Part shown: one piece after another, positions 25,576 to 35,100 of the stretch
Layout: each line of letters begins with the position of its first letter
Numbering within the stretch: position 1 is the stretch's first letter
Source of the DNA: Gracilimonas sp031581265
GTDB taxonomy: Bacteria > Bacteroidota > Rhodothermia > Balneolales > Balneolaceae
Direction: 5' to 3'
Length of the DNA stretch: 64,000 bases
Assembly (NCBI RefSeq): GCF_031581265.1
Contig: NZ_JAVLBQ010000008.1
Span: 1-64,000, forward strand
Notes under the pieces: generated by a model
Databases searched by the model: none
What the model was told of the DNA's origin: nothing
What the model saw: the letters and a program-made list of their open reading frames with translations, nothing else
Made by a program: the position numbers and the translations under genes

Positions 25576-27180
25576 TTAGGTACTCTTATCGGTACCCGCC
25601 AAGATCACTTCATCCCCTTTCTTAAACTCAAATTCCTCCGGATCTACGTTTAGTATTTTTTCACCATCACGAACAACAACTAAAACAGTACAACCTGTTT
25701 CAGCTCTTACATCACTTCGGGCTAATGTTGATCCGGCTAACGAACCAACAGGAAGCTGAATAAGATTAATTTGCTTGCTGGCTGCAATGGAAGTTTCATC
25801 CTCAAAGATACAGGAGGCCAGCATACGCCCGCTTACCGTAGCCAAAGATTGCACATAATCTGCCCCGGCCTGGTACAGCTTTTGAACATCATCCACATCA
25901 TTGGCTCTTACAATTATGTTAGCTCTGTTATTCATATTTCGTGACATCAGCGTAGCAAACAGGGCAGCTGTGTCATCCCGGATAGTGATAATGATAGCCG
26001 AAGCTTCTTCTATCCCGATTTCATTAAGCGTCTCCGGATCCCTCACATCTCCTACTATATCAACCCCTTCTTTATCTTCGATATCCACAACTTTCACTGA
26101 AACACTCGTATCTCTAAGCACTTCAGCCACTGCTTTCCCAGACTGCCCGTATCCCAAAATTAATACCTTGTTTCGGATGAAGTCTCTTGTCTTCGCTTCT
26201 GCTTTTTTGGTCAAATTCTCGAGATCTTCCGAAATACCGGCTACCAAAAGACGGGTGTCTGAGCTTAACTCCAAATCTACATGTACAGGACTTTGAAAAT
26301 CTCCTTTCACCCATGCCCCGATGATATTTATGTTATATTCCTGTAACAGATTTGTTCTGCCTATAATCTGATTACACAACTCACTTCCTTCCTCAATATC
26401 GATCTCTACAATCTCAATATTGTTGTCAATTTCCACACTGTCGTTTATAGAAACTGCCGGAACCTGAGCTGCCAAGCTCTGTCCTACCAACTGCCGGGGT
26501 GCAATGGACATGTCAGCTCCTGCAAGATCGTAATATACCTGCATATTTTCGTCCCTTAAAATGGCAATCACCTTCGCCTCAGTGTCAATATTTTTGACCG
26601 TAAAAATGGTACTTATGTTTTTATAGATATCTGTATGAATGACAACTGCTGTCGCCTCTTTAATACGAGCTGCTTCTAAAACTTCTTTTTGTTCGGGATC
26701 TCCAAGCATCACTTTAAACCCGGTTTCCATCAATTCTTTTGCCTTTTCCTCTTCATCTTCGATGATCACATAATCCTTATTTCTTGAATCTAACTCACGA
26801 ATAAGAGCTTCAGTGTATGAGGAGTAATCGCAAATAATAACATGATTGGTTTTGGTAATATTTCTGGGAACAACCTTTCCCATCACATCTTTAAGTGCGG
26901 GAATAAAAAAGACCGGAAAAGCTATAAAAAGCAAAGCGAGTCCCGTAAAATTCATCCATAAAATGAAGTAATTCATGAAATCACTTTGCCAGGGAGCAAA
27001 GCCTCCATACCCGCTTGTAGTCAAAGATTCTACCACTACTTGAATGGATTGGGCTAACGTAACTTGCTGTCCTTCAAAATACAGCATTGACCAACGAAAT
27101 ATTTCAGCATATGTCAATATTATAGCAACTACTGCTGCTATAAATAAGACTATTTTGTTTTGCCAGCTTACTTTTATCAT
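25576..27180 (-). CDS. 2TM ion channel with two tandem RCK (TrkA-N/TrkA-C) modules
   Basis: About 534 residues. Two membrane helices (about 10-27 and 70-95) flank a pore loop TTSGYGGF (about 55-62). The cytoplasmic part has two RCK modules. The first starts at 'NHVIICDYSSYTEALIREL' and has an MthK-like loop without the Gly-rich motif. The second starts at 'NKVLILGYGQSGKAVAEVL' with an intact GxGxxG for NAD(H) or nucleotides, and ends in a TrkA-C domain. The filter SGYGG differs from the canonical TVGYGD, so potassium selectivity is not assured. The gene begins 7 bases after the cotransporter stop (ATG 27180 preferred to the TTG at 27183), so the two are coupled. Confidence 0.88.
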   Translation of the reverse strand: MIKVSWQNKIVLFIAAVVAIILTYAEIFRWSMLYFEGQQVTLAQSIQVVVESLTTSGYGGFAPWQSDFMNYFILWMNFTGLALLFIAFPVFFIPALKDVMGKVVPRNITKTNHVIICDYSSYTEALIRELDSRNKDYVIIEDEEEKAKELMETGFKVMLGDPEQKEVLEAARIKEATAVVIHTDIYKNISTIFTVKNIDTEAKVIAILRDENMQVYYDLAGADMSIAPRQLVGQSLAAQVPAVSINDSVEIDNNIEIVEIDIEEGSELCNQIIGRTNLLQEYNINIIGAWVKGDFQSPVHVDLELSSDTRLLVAGISEDLENLTKKAEAKTRDFIRNKVLILGYGQSGKAVAEVLRDTSVSVKVVDIEDKEGVDIVGDVRDPETLNEIGIEEASAIIITIRDDTAALFATLMSRNMNNRANIIVRANDVDDVQKLYQAGADYVQSLATVSGRMLASCIFEDETSIAASKQINLIQLPVGSLAGSTLARSDVRAETGCTVLVVVRDGEKILNVDPEEFEFKKGDEVILAGTDKST

Positions 27181-27187
27181 CAATGAA

Positions 27188-29407
27188 TTATGCTAAAATA
27201 TTTTCGTTACCTGAATCGGATACAAACACACAAGCCGAGGATGTCAACTCTACATAGGAGCGCAATCGGTCAAGATCGGGTTCTTCGGGTAGGCCAAAGA
27301 AATCGACGTCGGCTTGGGGAGCAGTTTTTAATGTTTCCTCAAAAGCCCCAATTTCTACATGTGCTTCTACATCTTTAAGGCGGGCCAGGTCAAGCAGGGT
27401 TTCCAGGTATTTATACGCATCTTCAACTTCATCTTCATTTACCACAACAATAACCCTCATTTTGGCATCCCAATTTTTCTTCAATTTGTATGCCGATAAC
27501 AAAGCCAGATCCACATTTCCCAGATCCATGCTCACATCCCAGTGCGGACTTTTTTCCCGCAACCACACATTGATGGAAGCACTACGGCCAAGCTGTGCAA
27601 CATTATCTTCCACATATAACTGAACTCCCATGTTATTGATTTGTGCTGCCTTGATCATTGACTTCATTTCTTCATCATAACGACTGTCATGGAGCAGTCT
27701 CAAAAATAAAATATTTGGGGTGAAAAATGTTCCCTGCAAAGTTTGAAGTGAACTGATAAGGGCATTTTTAAAGTTGTCTGACTCTATCATCGACCAGCGA
27801 GTATACACATTTTCACGGCTGAAAGCGGAAGCCATTTCAAACAAATCATCTCTCATGTTTTCCAATTGAGAGCGGTCTGTAATCCCAATCAGTTTAATAG
27901 AACCTTTAGGGTAAACAAGGTTTCTAATCAGACTAAAACTACCCCTAAGTTCCCTGGTGTTTCGAACCGGCACTAATAAATTGGCTTTCCATGCCCGCTC
28001 ATTTTCTTTTGGAAGCTGGGAAACACGCTTGGCCGCCCACTCTGCCACCGATACAAATAGGCCACTTCTCATATCCCCGTAAGGCACTTTTAGTTTTCGA
28101 TTTGTTAGATAGAGATAAGCAGCCACCACAAACACAATGGAGATCAACCCAAAGGTGGCGTTGATAATAAACATCGTAAACAAACACCCGACCGTTCCTA
28201 TAAATGGTACATACTTGGGGATCGCAAAAGTGGGCCTGAAGCTGACCATATCCATCCTTTGTACTATAAGCACCACCAGGTTGATCATCATATAGGTGAT
28301 GAGGAAAAACATGGTTATTAATGGAGCAATGGTATTTAGGTCTCGGAGTAAAAGTGTAAATATTACGATACCACCGGTAAGTAAAATAGCGTTACGGGGC
28401 TCGCCATTGGTTGATAATTTTGAAAATAATTCGCCTCCGGGAAAAATTCTATGGTCTCCGAGCGCCTGTAATATTCGTGGTGCCCCTACAATGGAAGCCA
28501 AGGCCGATGAAAATGTAGCCCCTAACAAACCACCAAGCACGGCCGGTGGCCATAGCGCTTTGTCAATCATGATATTGTAGTTGGAAACAAGCTCCTCCGG
28601 TGTAGCCACTCTCGATAACCAATAAGCTGCCAGCATATAGATTACAAAACTGATCAGTATAGCAGAAATAGTTCCTACGGGGATACTTTTTTTAGGATTT
28701 TTCAGTTCTCCCGACATATTTGCCCCTGCCATGATCCCCGTGGCAGCTGGAAAAAATACAGCAAATACAACCCAGAAACTCACCCCCTCAAAATCATTTT
28801 CAGGAGCGCCGGGAAATTCACCTATCCATTGTACATCGTACTGCATTACATCGGTAAACGCACTTCCGGCCACCGAGAGCAGAGCTCCAATTATTACCGC
28901 TAAAATCAAGTATTGAATCCTAAACGCGAGACTCGCACTTAAAAAAGCAACTATAAATAAAATCGCGAACACAGATGCGTCAACCAAAAGGGCAGAGTGC
29001 TCCGGAAAGATATACAGCCAACCTTCCCTGAAACCAAAAATGTACATGGTGATAGCAAAAGTCTGTGCAAGGTACAGCGGAATGCCAACACTTCCGCCCA
29101 CCTCCAGTCCCAGCGATTGTGAAATAATTGAATATGCCCCTCCTGCTTTAATACGGATATTCGTTGTGATACAGGACATTGAAAGTGCAGTAAAAGTCAC
29201 GATAACAAAGGCGAGCGTAACAATTCCCATACCGCCAAGGAGCCCGGCATTACCAACTACCCAGCCGTGCCGAACAAATAGAATAACTCCCAAAATAGTC
29301 AATAGTGTTGGCACAAAAACGCCGGCAAACGTTCCGTACTTAGTTTGTACGGTAGAATCCCTTTGATCAACCTTCTCTTGTAAAGTCTCTTCCGTTTTAT
29401 CTTTCAT
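27188..29407 (-). CDS. SLC12-like cation-chloride cotransporter (APC superfamily)
   Basis: A 739-residue transporter. The N-terminal part (about 25-460) has twelve hydrophobic helices starting with 'GTFAGVFVPTLLTILGVILF', which resembles the first helix of Na-K-Cl/K-Cl cotransporters. 'SMSCITTNIRIKAGGAYSII' follows in the same order as in SLC12 proteins. The C-terminal part (about 480-739) is a soluble domain with 'NLLVPVRNTRELRGSF', the bacterial counterpart of the SLC12 regulatory tail. It should move potassium and/or sodium with chloride across the inner membrane; ion choice and direction cannot be read. It is the first gene of a tight pair with the double-RCK channel. An amino acid permease is the main alternative. 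Confidence 0.85.
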   Translation of the reverse strand: MKDKTEETLQEKVDQRDSTVQTKYGTFAGVFVPTLLTILGVILFVRHGWVVGNAGLLGGMGIVTLAFVIVTFTALSMSCITTNIRIKAGGAYSIISQSLGLEVGGSVGIPLYLAQTFAITMYIFGFREGWLYIFPEHSALLVDASVFAILFIVAFLSASLAFRIQYLILAVIIGALLSVAGSAFTDVMQYDVQWIGEFPGAPENDFEGVSFWVVFAVFFPAATGIMAGANMSGELKNPKKSIPVGTISAILISFVIYMLAAYWLSRVATPEELVSNYNIMIDKALWPPAVLGGLLGATFSSALASIVGAPRILQALGDHRIFPGGELFSKLSTNGEPRNAILLTGGIVIFTLLLRDLNTIAPLITMFFLITYMMINLVVLIVQRMDMVSFRPTFAIPKYVPFIGTVGCLFTMFIINATFGLISIVFVVAAYLYLTNRKLKVPYGDMRSGLFVSVAEWAAKRVSQLPKENERAWKANLLVPVRNTRELRGSFSLIRNLVYPKGSIKLIGITDRSQLENMRDDLFEMASAFSRENVYTRWSMIESDNFKNALISSLQTLQGTFFTPNILFLRLLHDSRYDEEMKSMIKAAQINNMGVQLYVEDNVAQLGRSASINVWLREKSPHWDVSMDLGNVDLALLSAYKLKKNWDAKMRVIVVVNEDEVEDAYKYLETLLDLARLKDVEAHVEIGAFEETLKTAPQADVDFFGLPEEPDLDRLRSYVELTSSACVFVSDSGNENILA

Positions 29408-29622
29408 GAAGGGTCATCTTTTTGCTTTAATCTATATATAGTCTGTTACCTAATTAACATTCCAAAAACAATAAAGCATAAGACAACGAATAGAACAAAT
29501 TTTATGTGAATATTACTCCTTCACACCTCCCATATTCGTCCGAATAAAACAGACAATTAGAATGCTGATGTCCCGGATCAGACGGATGGTCTCAGAAAAA
29601 GATATAAAACAAGCCCCAAATA

Positions 29623-30146
29623 CATCCTTCACCCCGCTCTCATCAAATCAATTTATTTAGTCCTATTCACACCGAGCGGAAAGATGGATTCCAGCCTTTC
29701 TTTTTTCAAAGCTTTATACCACTGTTTGACATAGAATCTTACCTTCGGCCTTAGAAAAAAGAGCGTATAGAAGATGACGGAATGGAGCGTTAAGAAAGAA
29801 ATCAAACCGCATGACGCTTCGATTTCATGCATGCCCCGCGATGGAGCATTGATTTCTTTTAGCGGAGTGGAGGCAGCTTTAGCGCTTTTTTCGTAGCCGG
29901 GCGCTTTTGTTTCTTTTGTCAGCACAAAAGAAAGGGAAAACCCTTGAACACAATTAATTATTTACTGCCCAACAAAATATATCAACACCAATACCCATCC
30001 ATCACCCCGCTCTCATCAAATAATTCAATTTTGTCCTATTCACACTGTGCGGAAAGATGGATTCCCGATTTCCCAAATCTACTAAAGCGTCTTCTCCCCT
30101 ATTTATAGGGTAGAAACAAAGAGGGGTGCCGAATTCGAGCAACCAA
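29623..30146. repeat. mosaic intergenic repeat, copy C
   Basis: In order: a full hairpin (29623-29691, ATCCTTCACCCCGCTC to GAGCGGAAAGATGGATTC); a G module beginning CTTCGGCCTTAGAAAAAAGA (about 29745); a T module with TTTCTTTTGTCAGCACAAAA (about 29910); a second full hairpin (29994-30064); then the S module with TTCTCCCCTA...TAGGGTAGAA (about 30070-30146). The modules are shared with copy B but the S module is at the other end. The 90-residue minus-strand frame here is repeat-derived. The 215 bases before it, up to the cotransporter start at 29407, hold only an AT-rich leader. Confidence 0.8.
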
Positions 30147-30159
30147 GCTTTTTTCAACA

Positions 30160-30182
30160 TGGGCGGATTAACAATCCGCCCA
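30160..30182. repeat. short hairpin next to the glpF stop
   Basis: TGGGCGGATT (30160-30169) pairs perfectly with AATCCGCCCA (30173-30182) over a three-base loop. It lies just past the glpF stop. There is no T run on the glpF side, so it may protect the mRNA 3' end rather than act as a full terminator. Confidence 0.6.
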
Positions 30183-30191
30183 ACGTTTATC

Positions 30192-30956
30192 TCAAAGCAA
30201 TAAATACGTTAATCCGGCTAAAACGGCCCCGGTAGATGGACCGACTATAGGCACCCAGGAATAGGCCCAATCACTGCTTCCTTTATTTGAAAATGGGAGA
30301 ACGGCATGGGCTATCCTCGGATCCAAATCCCGAGCCGGGTTAATAGCATAACCGGTAGGCCCACCTAAAGCCAATCCAATTCCAAAAACAAGCAAGGCTA
30401 CCGGCAGCGCAGCCAATGATCCTAATCCCAGACCAACTTCTTTCCCGTCAATAATTACAGAAGATAAAAGCTCTCCATCAATATCAATAAAACCCGGTTC
30501 GTTCAAATAGAGCACGCCAAAAATAAGAATAAAAGTACCAATGGTTTCCGTGACAAAATTTGAAGTATAATTTCGAATTTCAGGGGCAGTTGAAAATACC
30601 GCCAATTTAGTCGGACCGTCATCGGTGGCCTCAAAGTGATCTTTATAAGTAAGCCAAGTCAAAAACCCACCAAAAAAGCCTCCCAAAATTTGTGCCAGGA
30701 TATAAGGAACCACCATTACCCATTCAAATAATCCGGCTGTTGCCAAACCTAACGTGACCGCGGGGTTGATATGAGCTCCACTGAATTGCCCCATCGTATA
30801 AACGGCAATAAAAACCCCCATGCCCCATCCCCAGGTAATGACAATCCAACCGCTGCCATTGCCTTTGGTTTTATTTAGAATAACGTTTGCTACCACACCA
30901 CAGCCGAACAAGAGAAGTATTGCCGTTCCAATAAACTCAGCTAATAAAGGACTCAT
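30192..30956 (-). CDS. glpF: aquaglyceroporin / glycerol facilitator
   Basis: A 254-residue MIP-family channel with six helices and two NPA half-helices: GAHINPAVTLGL (about residue 61-72) and GYAINPARDLDPR (about 206-218). The Asp after the second NPAR (NPARDLDPR) is the residue that widens the pore in glycerol facilitators, favouring GlpF over a strict water channel. It follows glpK by 31 bases on the same strand, forming the usual glycerol uptake unit: GlpF admits glycerol and GlpK traps it. Confidence 0.95.
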   Translation of the reverse strand: MSPLLAEFIGTAILLLFGCGVVANVILNKTKGNGSGWIVITWGWGMGVFIAVYTMGQFSGAHINPAVTLGLATAGLFEWVMVVPYILAQILGGFFGGFLTWLTYKDHFEATDDGPTKLAVFSTAPEIRNYTSNFVTETIGTFILIFGVLYLNEPGFIDIDGELLSSVIIDGKEVGLGLGSLAALPVALLVFGIGLALGGPTGYAINPARDLDPRIAHAVLPFSNKGSSDWAYSWVPIVGPSTGAVLAGLTYLLL

Positions 30957-30987
30957 AAAATTGAATTTTTAAGTGATGTGTTATTTA

Positions 30988-32487
30988 TCAGCGATCATCC
31001 GCCCAGGTGATGGCTGCATTAACGGCTCTCTGCCATCCTTTGGTTAGTTTTTGAACTTTTTGCGGCTCCATGTTTTGCTCAAAAATTTTGTCGGTTTTCC
31101 AAAGCTTTTTAAGCTCTTCAATATCATCCCAATACCCTACGGCCAACCCTGCAAGATAGGCCGCACCCAAAGCGGTGGTTTCGGTTACAACAGGACGAAT
31201 AACCGGCACTTCTCCAAGCAAATCACTTTGAAACTGCATAAGTGTATTATTTACGGTTGCACCGCCATCAACCCGTAATTCTTTTACTTCAATACCCGCA
31301 TCGGCTTTCATTGCATTGAGTAAATCCATCACTTGGTAGGCGATTGAATCTTGGGCGGCTCGTGCTAAATGAGCCCGATTTGTTCCCCGCGTAATTCCAA
31401 CCATAATACCACGAGCATGCTGCCTCCAATGTGGGGCACCAAGACCTGCAAAAGCCGGCACCAAATACACTCCATCAGAGTCTTCTACTTTATTGGCAAA
31501 GTATTCAATGTCTTTTGATTCCTGGATAATACTCATTTCATCTCGCAGCCATTGCACCACGGCTCCACCGATAAAAACTGATCCTTCTAAAGCATATTTA
31601 GTTTCACCATTCACTTTCCAGGCAACGGTTGTCAATAAATTGTTTTCTGATTTAACCGGCTCATCCCCAACATTCATTAACATGAAGCATCCGGTTCCAT
31701 AGGTATTTTTGACCATTCCAGGCTCGGTACACATCTGCCCAAATAAAGCTGCCTGCTGATCTCCGGCAATTCCCGCTATAGGCACCTTACTTGCAAATAA
31801 TGTGGTTTTAGTCCGTCCGTATTTTTCACTTGATTGCTTTACTTCCGGGAGCATGCTTTTGGGAATATCCATCAGTTCCAACAACTCTTCATCCCACTCC
31901 ATCTTGTTAATGTTAAAAAGCATGGTTCGAGAGGCGTTGGTGACATCGGTAATATGCAGCTCCCCTTGTGTGAAATTCCAAATGATCCATGTGTCTATGG
32001 TTCCAAAAGCAAGTTCACCCTTTTCGGCTTTTTCTCGGGCACCTTCTACATTATCAAGAATCCATTTTATTTTTGTTCCCGAAAAATAAGAGTCAACCAT
32101 CAAGCCTGTTTTCTGTTTGATGGTTTCGGCATGACCTTCTTCTTTCAACTGATCACAATAATCTGAAGTGCGCCGGTCTTGCCACACAATAGCATTATAA
32201 ATTGGCTTCCCGGATTTTCGATCCCACACCACGGTTGTTTCCCGCTGATTGGTGATACCGATTCCCGCCAACGCCTTCCCGTTAATACCTGCAGATGCTA
32301 CCGCTTCAGCCGCAACCCCGGCCTGCGACGACCATATTTCCTGCGCATCATGTTCAACCCAACCCGGCTCAGGATAGATCTGCCTAAATTCTTTTTGAGC
32401 TACCGAAACAATCCCCCCTTTTTTATTGAAGAGCATAGCTCGTGAACTCGTGGTGCCCTGATCTAATGCTAAAATAAACTGTTCCAT
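30988..32487 (-). CDS. glpK: glycerol kinase
   Basis: A 499-residue FGGY-family kinase making sn-glycerol 3-phosphate from glycerol and ATP. The phosphate loop is DQGTTSSRAMLFNK at the N-terminus. The FGGY signatures appear as 'GTIDTWIIWNFT', 'YGTGCFMLMNVG' and 'VPAFAGLGAPHWRQHARG', and length is standard. It is first in the glpK-glpF unit. The product feeds phospholipid synthesis and glycolysis. No glpD or glpR is visible nearby. Confidence 0.97.
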   Translation of the reverse strand: MEQFILALDQGTTSSRAMLFNKKGGIVSVAQKEFRQIYPEPGWVEHDAQEIWSSQAGVAAEAVASAGINGKALAGIGITNQRETTVVWDRKSGKPIYNAIVWQDRRTSDYCDQLKEEGHAETIKQKTGLMVDSYFSGTKIKWILDNVEGAREKAEKGELAFGTIDTWIIWNFTQGELHITDVTNASRTMLFNINKMEWDEELLELMDIPKSMLPEVKQSSEKYGRTKTTLFASKVPIAGIAGDQQAALFGQMCTEPGMVKNTYGTGCFMLMNVGDEPVKSENNLLTTVAWKVNGETKYALEGSVFIGGAVVQWLRDEMSIIQESKDIEYFANKVEDSDGVYLVPAFAGLGAPHWRQHARGIMVGITRGTNRAHLARAAQDSIAYQVMDLLNAMKADAGIEVKELRVDGGATVNNTLMQFQSDLLGEVPVIRPVVTETTALGAAYLAGLAVGYWDDIEELKKLWKTDKIFEQNMEPQKVQKLTKGWQRAVNAAITWADDR

Positions 32488-32603
32488 AGCTGCTTTTTGT
32501 CTGTTGCAGATTTAGAATTATTACTATTGAGATTACTGTCAACTACTATGATGATTATTCTTTATAAACTTCATAACAGCCCTTAAATACACTTTTTAGA
32601 CCT

Positions 32604-32636
32604 ATAAAAAAAGGGACGAGATAAAAATCGTCCCTT
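32604..32636 (-). terminator. intrinsic terminator after the beta-barrel gene
   Basis: AAGGGACGA (32611-32619) pairs with TCGTCCCTT (32628-32636). On the minus strand the stem is followed by a run of seven to eight T, so it ends the minus transcript from 33405. Confidence 0.85.
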
Positions 32637-32664
32637 CAATATTGTTACTCATGAATTTTAACTT

Positions 32665-33405
32665 CTAAAACCCTTTAGCAAATCCGGCCCCTATAAAGAA
32701 GACTTCGCCCTCGGTATCATACCCTAAATTAAAATCTAATTGTGCTCCACTATCAAGATTATATGCTAAACCACCTTCAATCCAGTGTTCATTAAAGCCA
32801 CTTCCGTAGTACATTCCTGCATATCCGAAGTACCCGCCAAGGTTTTCGCTGTTGGGAAATGAAAATCCCGGGGTAAGTGTAAATAACCAACTATCCAGAT
32901 TATTCCCGGATTCAAAACTATATCCCAAATTCGATGAAATGCCCCAAGTCTCATTCAAGCTATGATCTGCAAGCAAGCCCACACTCGGGATGGCATCATC
33001 ATTAGTAAACGCATCTGATCCTACCGGTAAACTCAGTTCTGCCAAGGCGGATAATCGTGGTTTATCATTTTCTTAAATCAAGTTGTACTTAGCACCAATA
33101 GACATATCCTGAAATCCGGAATTAGAACCGGCCTGACCATCAAAAGTTACCGATGTATACGAATTCAGAAGAGCGCGAAGTTCCAACTTTTCAGCCAACC
33201 CATATCGCAAAACAAGCTGACCAATATCTATTTGATCACTGAAATCATTTGTGGAGTATTGAGCTCCTAATTCCACTCCCAGCATACTTTTGGGTGTTAT
33301 ATAAGAGCCATTTCCTATCCCCGGCCGATCAGGTGAAAAAGATTGGGCGTGTATTAAGTTTATTCCAAATAGTAATAGTGTGGCAACAGATAGTAGTCTT
33401 TTCAT
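32665..33405 (-). pseudogene. outer-membrane beta-barrel 'transporter' family protein split by one in-frame TAA
   Basis: One continuous frame of 247 codons runs from ATG 33405 to 32665 with a single internal TAA at 33073-33075. Both halves match one protein. There is a signal peptide (MKRLLSVATLLLFGINLIHAQ), then 'SPDRPGIGNGSYITPKS', alternating beta strands, and 'LSALAELSLPVGSD' across the break, ending in a beta-strand with a C-terminal Phe (GAGFAKGF). This is the Phenol_MetA_deg-like outer membrane barrel commonly named 'transporter'. The strand pattern continues in frame without any indel on both sides of the TAA, so a single substitution (for example CAA to TAA) explains it. A strong minus-strand terminator still follows, so decay must be recent, or the stop is read through. 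Confidence 0.8.
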
Positions 33406-33506
33406 AGGATATATGATTTATAATGATATGTTTTAATTATTCCGTACGGGCATTTTAGCTGGATTTACAACTACGTATTTCAGAGCAATCTGGTTATCTT
33501 TGTTGC

Positions 33507-34880
33507 ATGACAGAAATTACTCAGAAGTCACCCATTGCTGCAATTGCTACTCCCGTTGGGGAAGGTGGTATTGCTGTAATCCGTGTTTCCGGAAAAGAGT
33601 CTATTTCAATCGTTAATAACTCATTTACCGGCAAAGACTTAACCAAAGAATCATCGCACACCGTTCACTTTGGGAAGATAGTAAACAAAGACGGCTTTCC
33701 GGTGGATGAAGTTTTGGTTACTCTTTTTCATTCTCCCAGATCTTATACCGGGGAGGAAACAGTGGAGATTTCATGCCATGGCGGAGTGTTAGTTACTCAA
33801 TCAGTACTGGAAACTATATTGGCTCTTGGGGTGAAATCAGCCGAGCCCGGAGAATTTACGCAACGTGCTTTCTTGAATGGCAAACTGGATTTGGATCAAG
33901 CCGAAGCCGTAGCTGACCTCATTCACGCCAAAAGCTCGAAAGCCGTAGATGCGGCCCATCAACAATTGGAAGGTCGCTTGGGAGAACACATCAAAGACTT
34001 TCGGCAACAGATCATTGATGCAACAGCCATGGTAGAATTGGAACTCGATTTCATTGAAGAGGATGTGGAGTTCGCCAACAAGGAACAGCTTCAGAAATTG
34101 TTGGAAAACCTGGATTCGGAGATCACTGAGTTGTTGGAAACCTATGAAACGGGCCGTTTGGTTAAGGATGGGGTAAAAACGGTACTTATCGGCCGGCCAA
34201 ACGCAGGGAAATCAACCTTATTGAATACCTTGGTTGGAAGCGATCGTGCCATAGTAACAGAAATTGCCGGAACCACCCGCGATACTATTGATGCCGACTG
34301 GAGCTATGATGGTTTGCTTTTTAAACTAATAGATACAGCCGGACTTCGAGAGACGGAAGATATTGTGGAAGCGGAAGGCGTAAAACGATCTCAAAAAGCT
34401 TTTGAACAAGCTGACTTGGTTATTTATCTAAAAGATCTGTCCCAGCCTTTTATAGAAGAAGAGCGTAAGGAAATTGCGGATTTTCAATCACGAGCCAAAG
34501 ACACGCCGTTTATTTTGATTGGCACCAAAGCGGATATTGAACTGGATCAGGAATGGAGAACGGAGTTTGACCTGAAAATTTCTGCACTGGAAGGTGAAAA
34601 GATCAAAGAATTAAAAAAGCTCCTCAAAGATCGTGCGTTGGAGAATAAGCATTATGATGCCTCCAGCCTGCTCGTCACTTCAACCCGCCACCGTGATGCC
34701 CTTCAAAAAACCCAAGAGCATGTCCGGTCTGCCCTCCGTGCCCTGGGCCAAAATATGACCGGCGATTTTTTGTCTATTGATCTCCGTGCCGCATTAAATG
34801 AGTTGGGAACTATTACCGGGGAGATTACGAATGAGGATGTATTGGATAGCATATTCTCCCGGTTTTGTATTGGGAAGTGA
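33507..34880 (+). CDS. mnmE: tRNA uridine-5-carboxymethylaminomethyl modification GTPase
   Basis: A 457-residue GTPase that, with MnmG, makes the cmnm5 modification at U34 of certain tRNAs. The N-terminal folate-binding domain begins 'IAAIATPVGEGGIAVIRVSG'. The GTPase domain sits inside the helical domain, with G1 GRPNAGKS (about residue 230) and G2/G3 'GTTRDT' and 'DTAGLRE'. G4 is TKAD, a variant of NKxD. The C-terminal catalytic cysteine is present in FCIGK, so the protein is full length. Confidence 0.97.
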   Translation: MTEITQKSPIAAIATPVGEGGIAVIRVSGKESISIVNNSFTGKDLTKESSHTVHFGKIVNKDGFPVDEVLVTLFHSPRSYTGEETVEISCHGGVLVTQSVLETILALGVKSAEPGEFTQRAFLNGKLDLDQAEAVADLIHAKSSKAVDAAHQQLEGRLGEHIKDFRQQIIDATAMVELELDFIEEDVEFANKEQLQKLLENLDSEITELLETYETGRLVKDGVKTVLIGRPNAGKSTLLNTLVGSDRAIVTEIAGTTRDTIDADWSYDGLLFKLIDTAGLRETEDIVEAEGVKRSQKAFEQADLVIYLKDLSQPFIEEERKEIADFQSRAKDTPFILIGTKADIELDQEWRTEFDLKISALEGEKIKELKKLLKDRALENKHYDASSLLVTSTRHRDALQKTQEHVRSALRALGQNMTGDFLSIDLRAALNELGTITGEITNEDVLDSIFSRFCIGK

Positions 34881-35100
34881 AGTATATCCGTTCAACACAA
34901 AAACCCAACCAAATAAAAAAGCCCACATGCGCTAACATGCAGGCCCTGACCTTAATTATTAGTTTGTACTACGTCTTTTGAGTTTGGTTCCCATATAATT
35001 TCAATTTTTTTATAGTCCACTTTTCAGTAATTACTGTAATATTCCTCGGGTTTTATATATTCTATGCGAATCACTGTCAACCAGACGAATTACTCTGCTT

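Noticed and set aside
29653..29925. 90-residue minus-strand frame in repeat copy C
   Set aside because: Repeat-derived, spans two modules and a hairpin, and has no protein-like composition.
32665..33045. Independent 126-residue gene
   Set aside because: It is the C-terminal half of the barrel protein in the same frame as the part upstream, separated by a single TAA.
34915..34950. Possible minus-strand terminator after mnmE
   Set aside because: The GCC...GGC stem is weak with internal mismatches, and no minus-strand gene ends there. A small antisense RNA cannot be excluded but is not supported.
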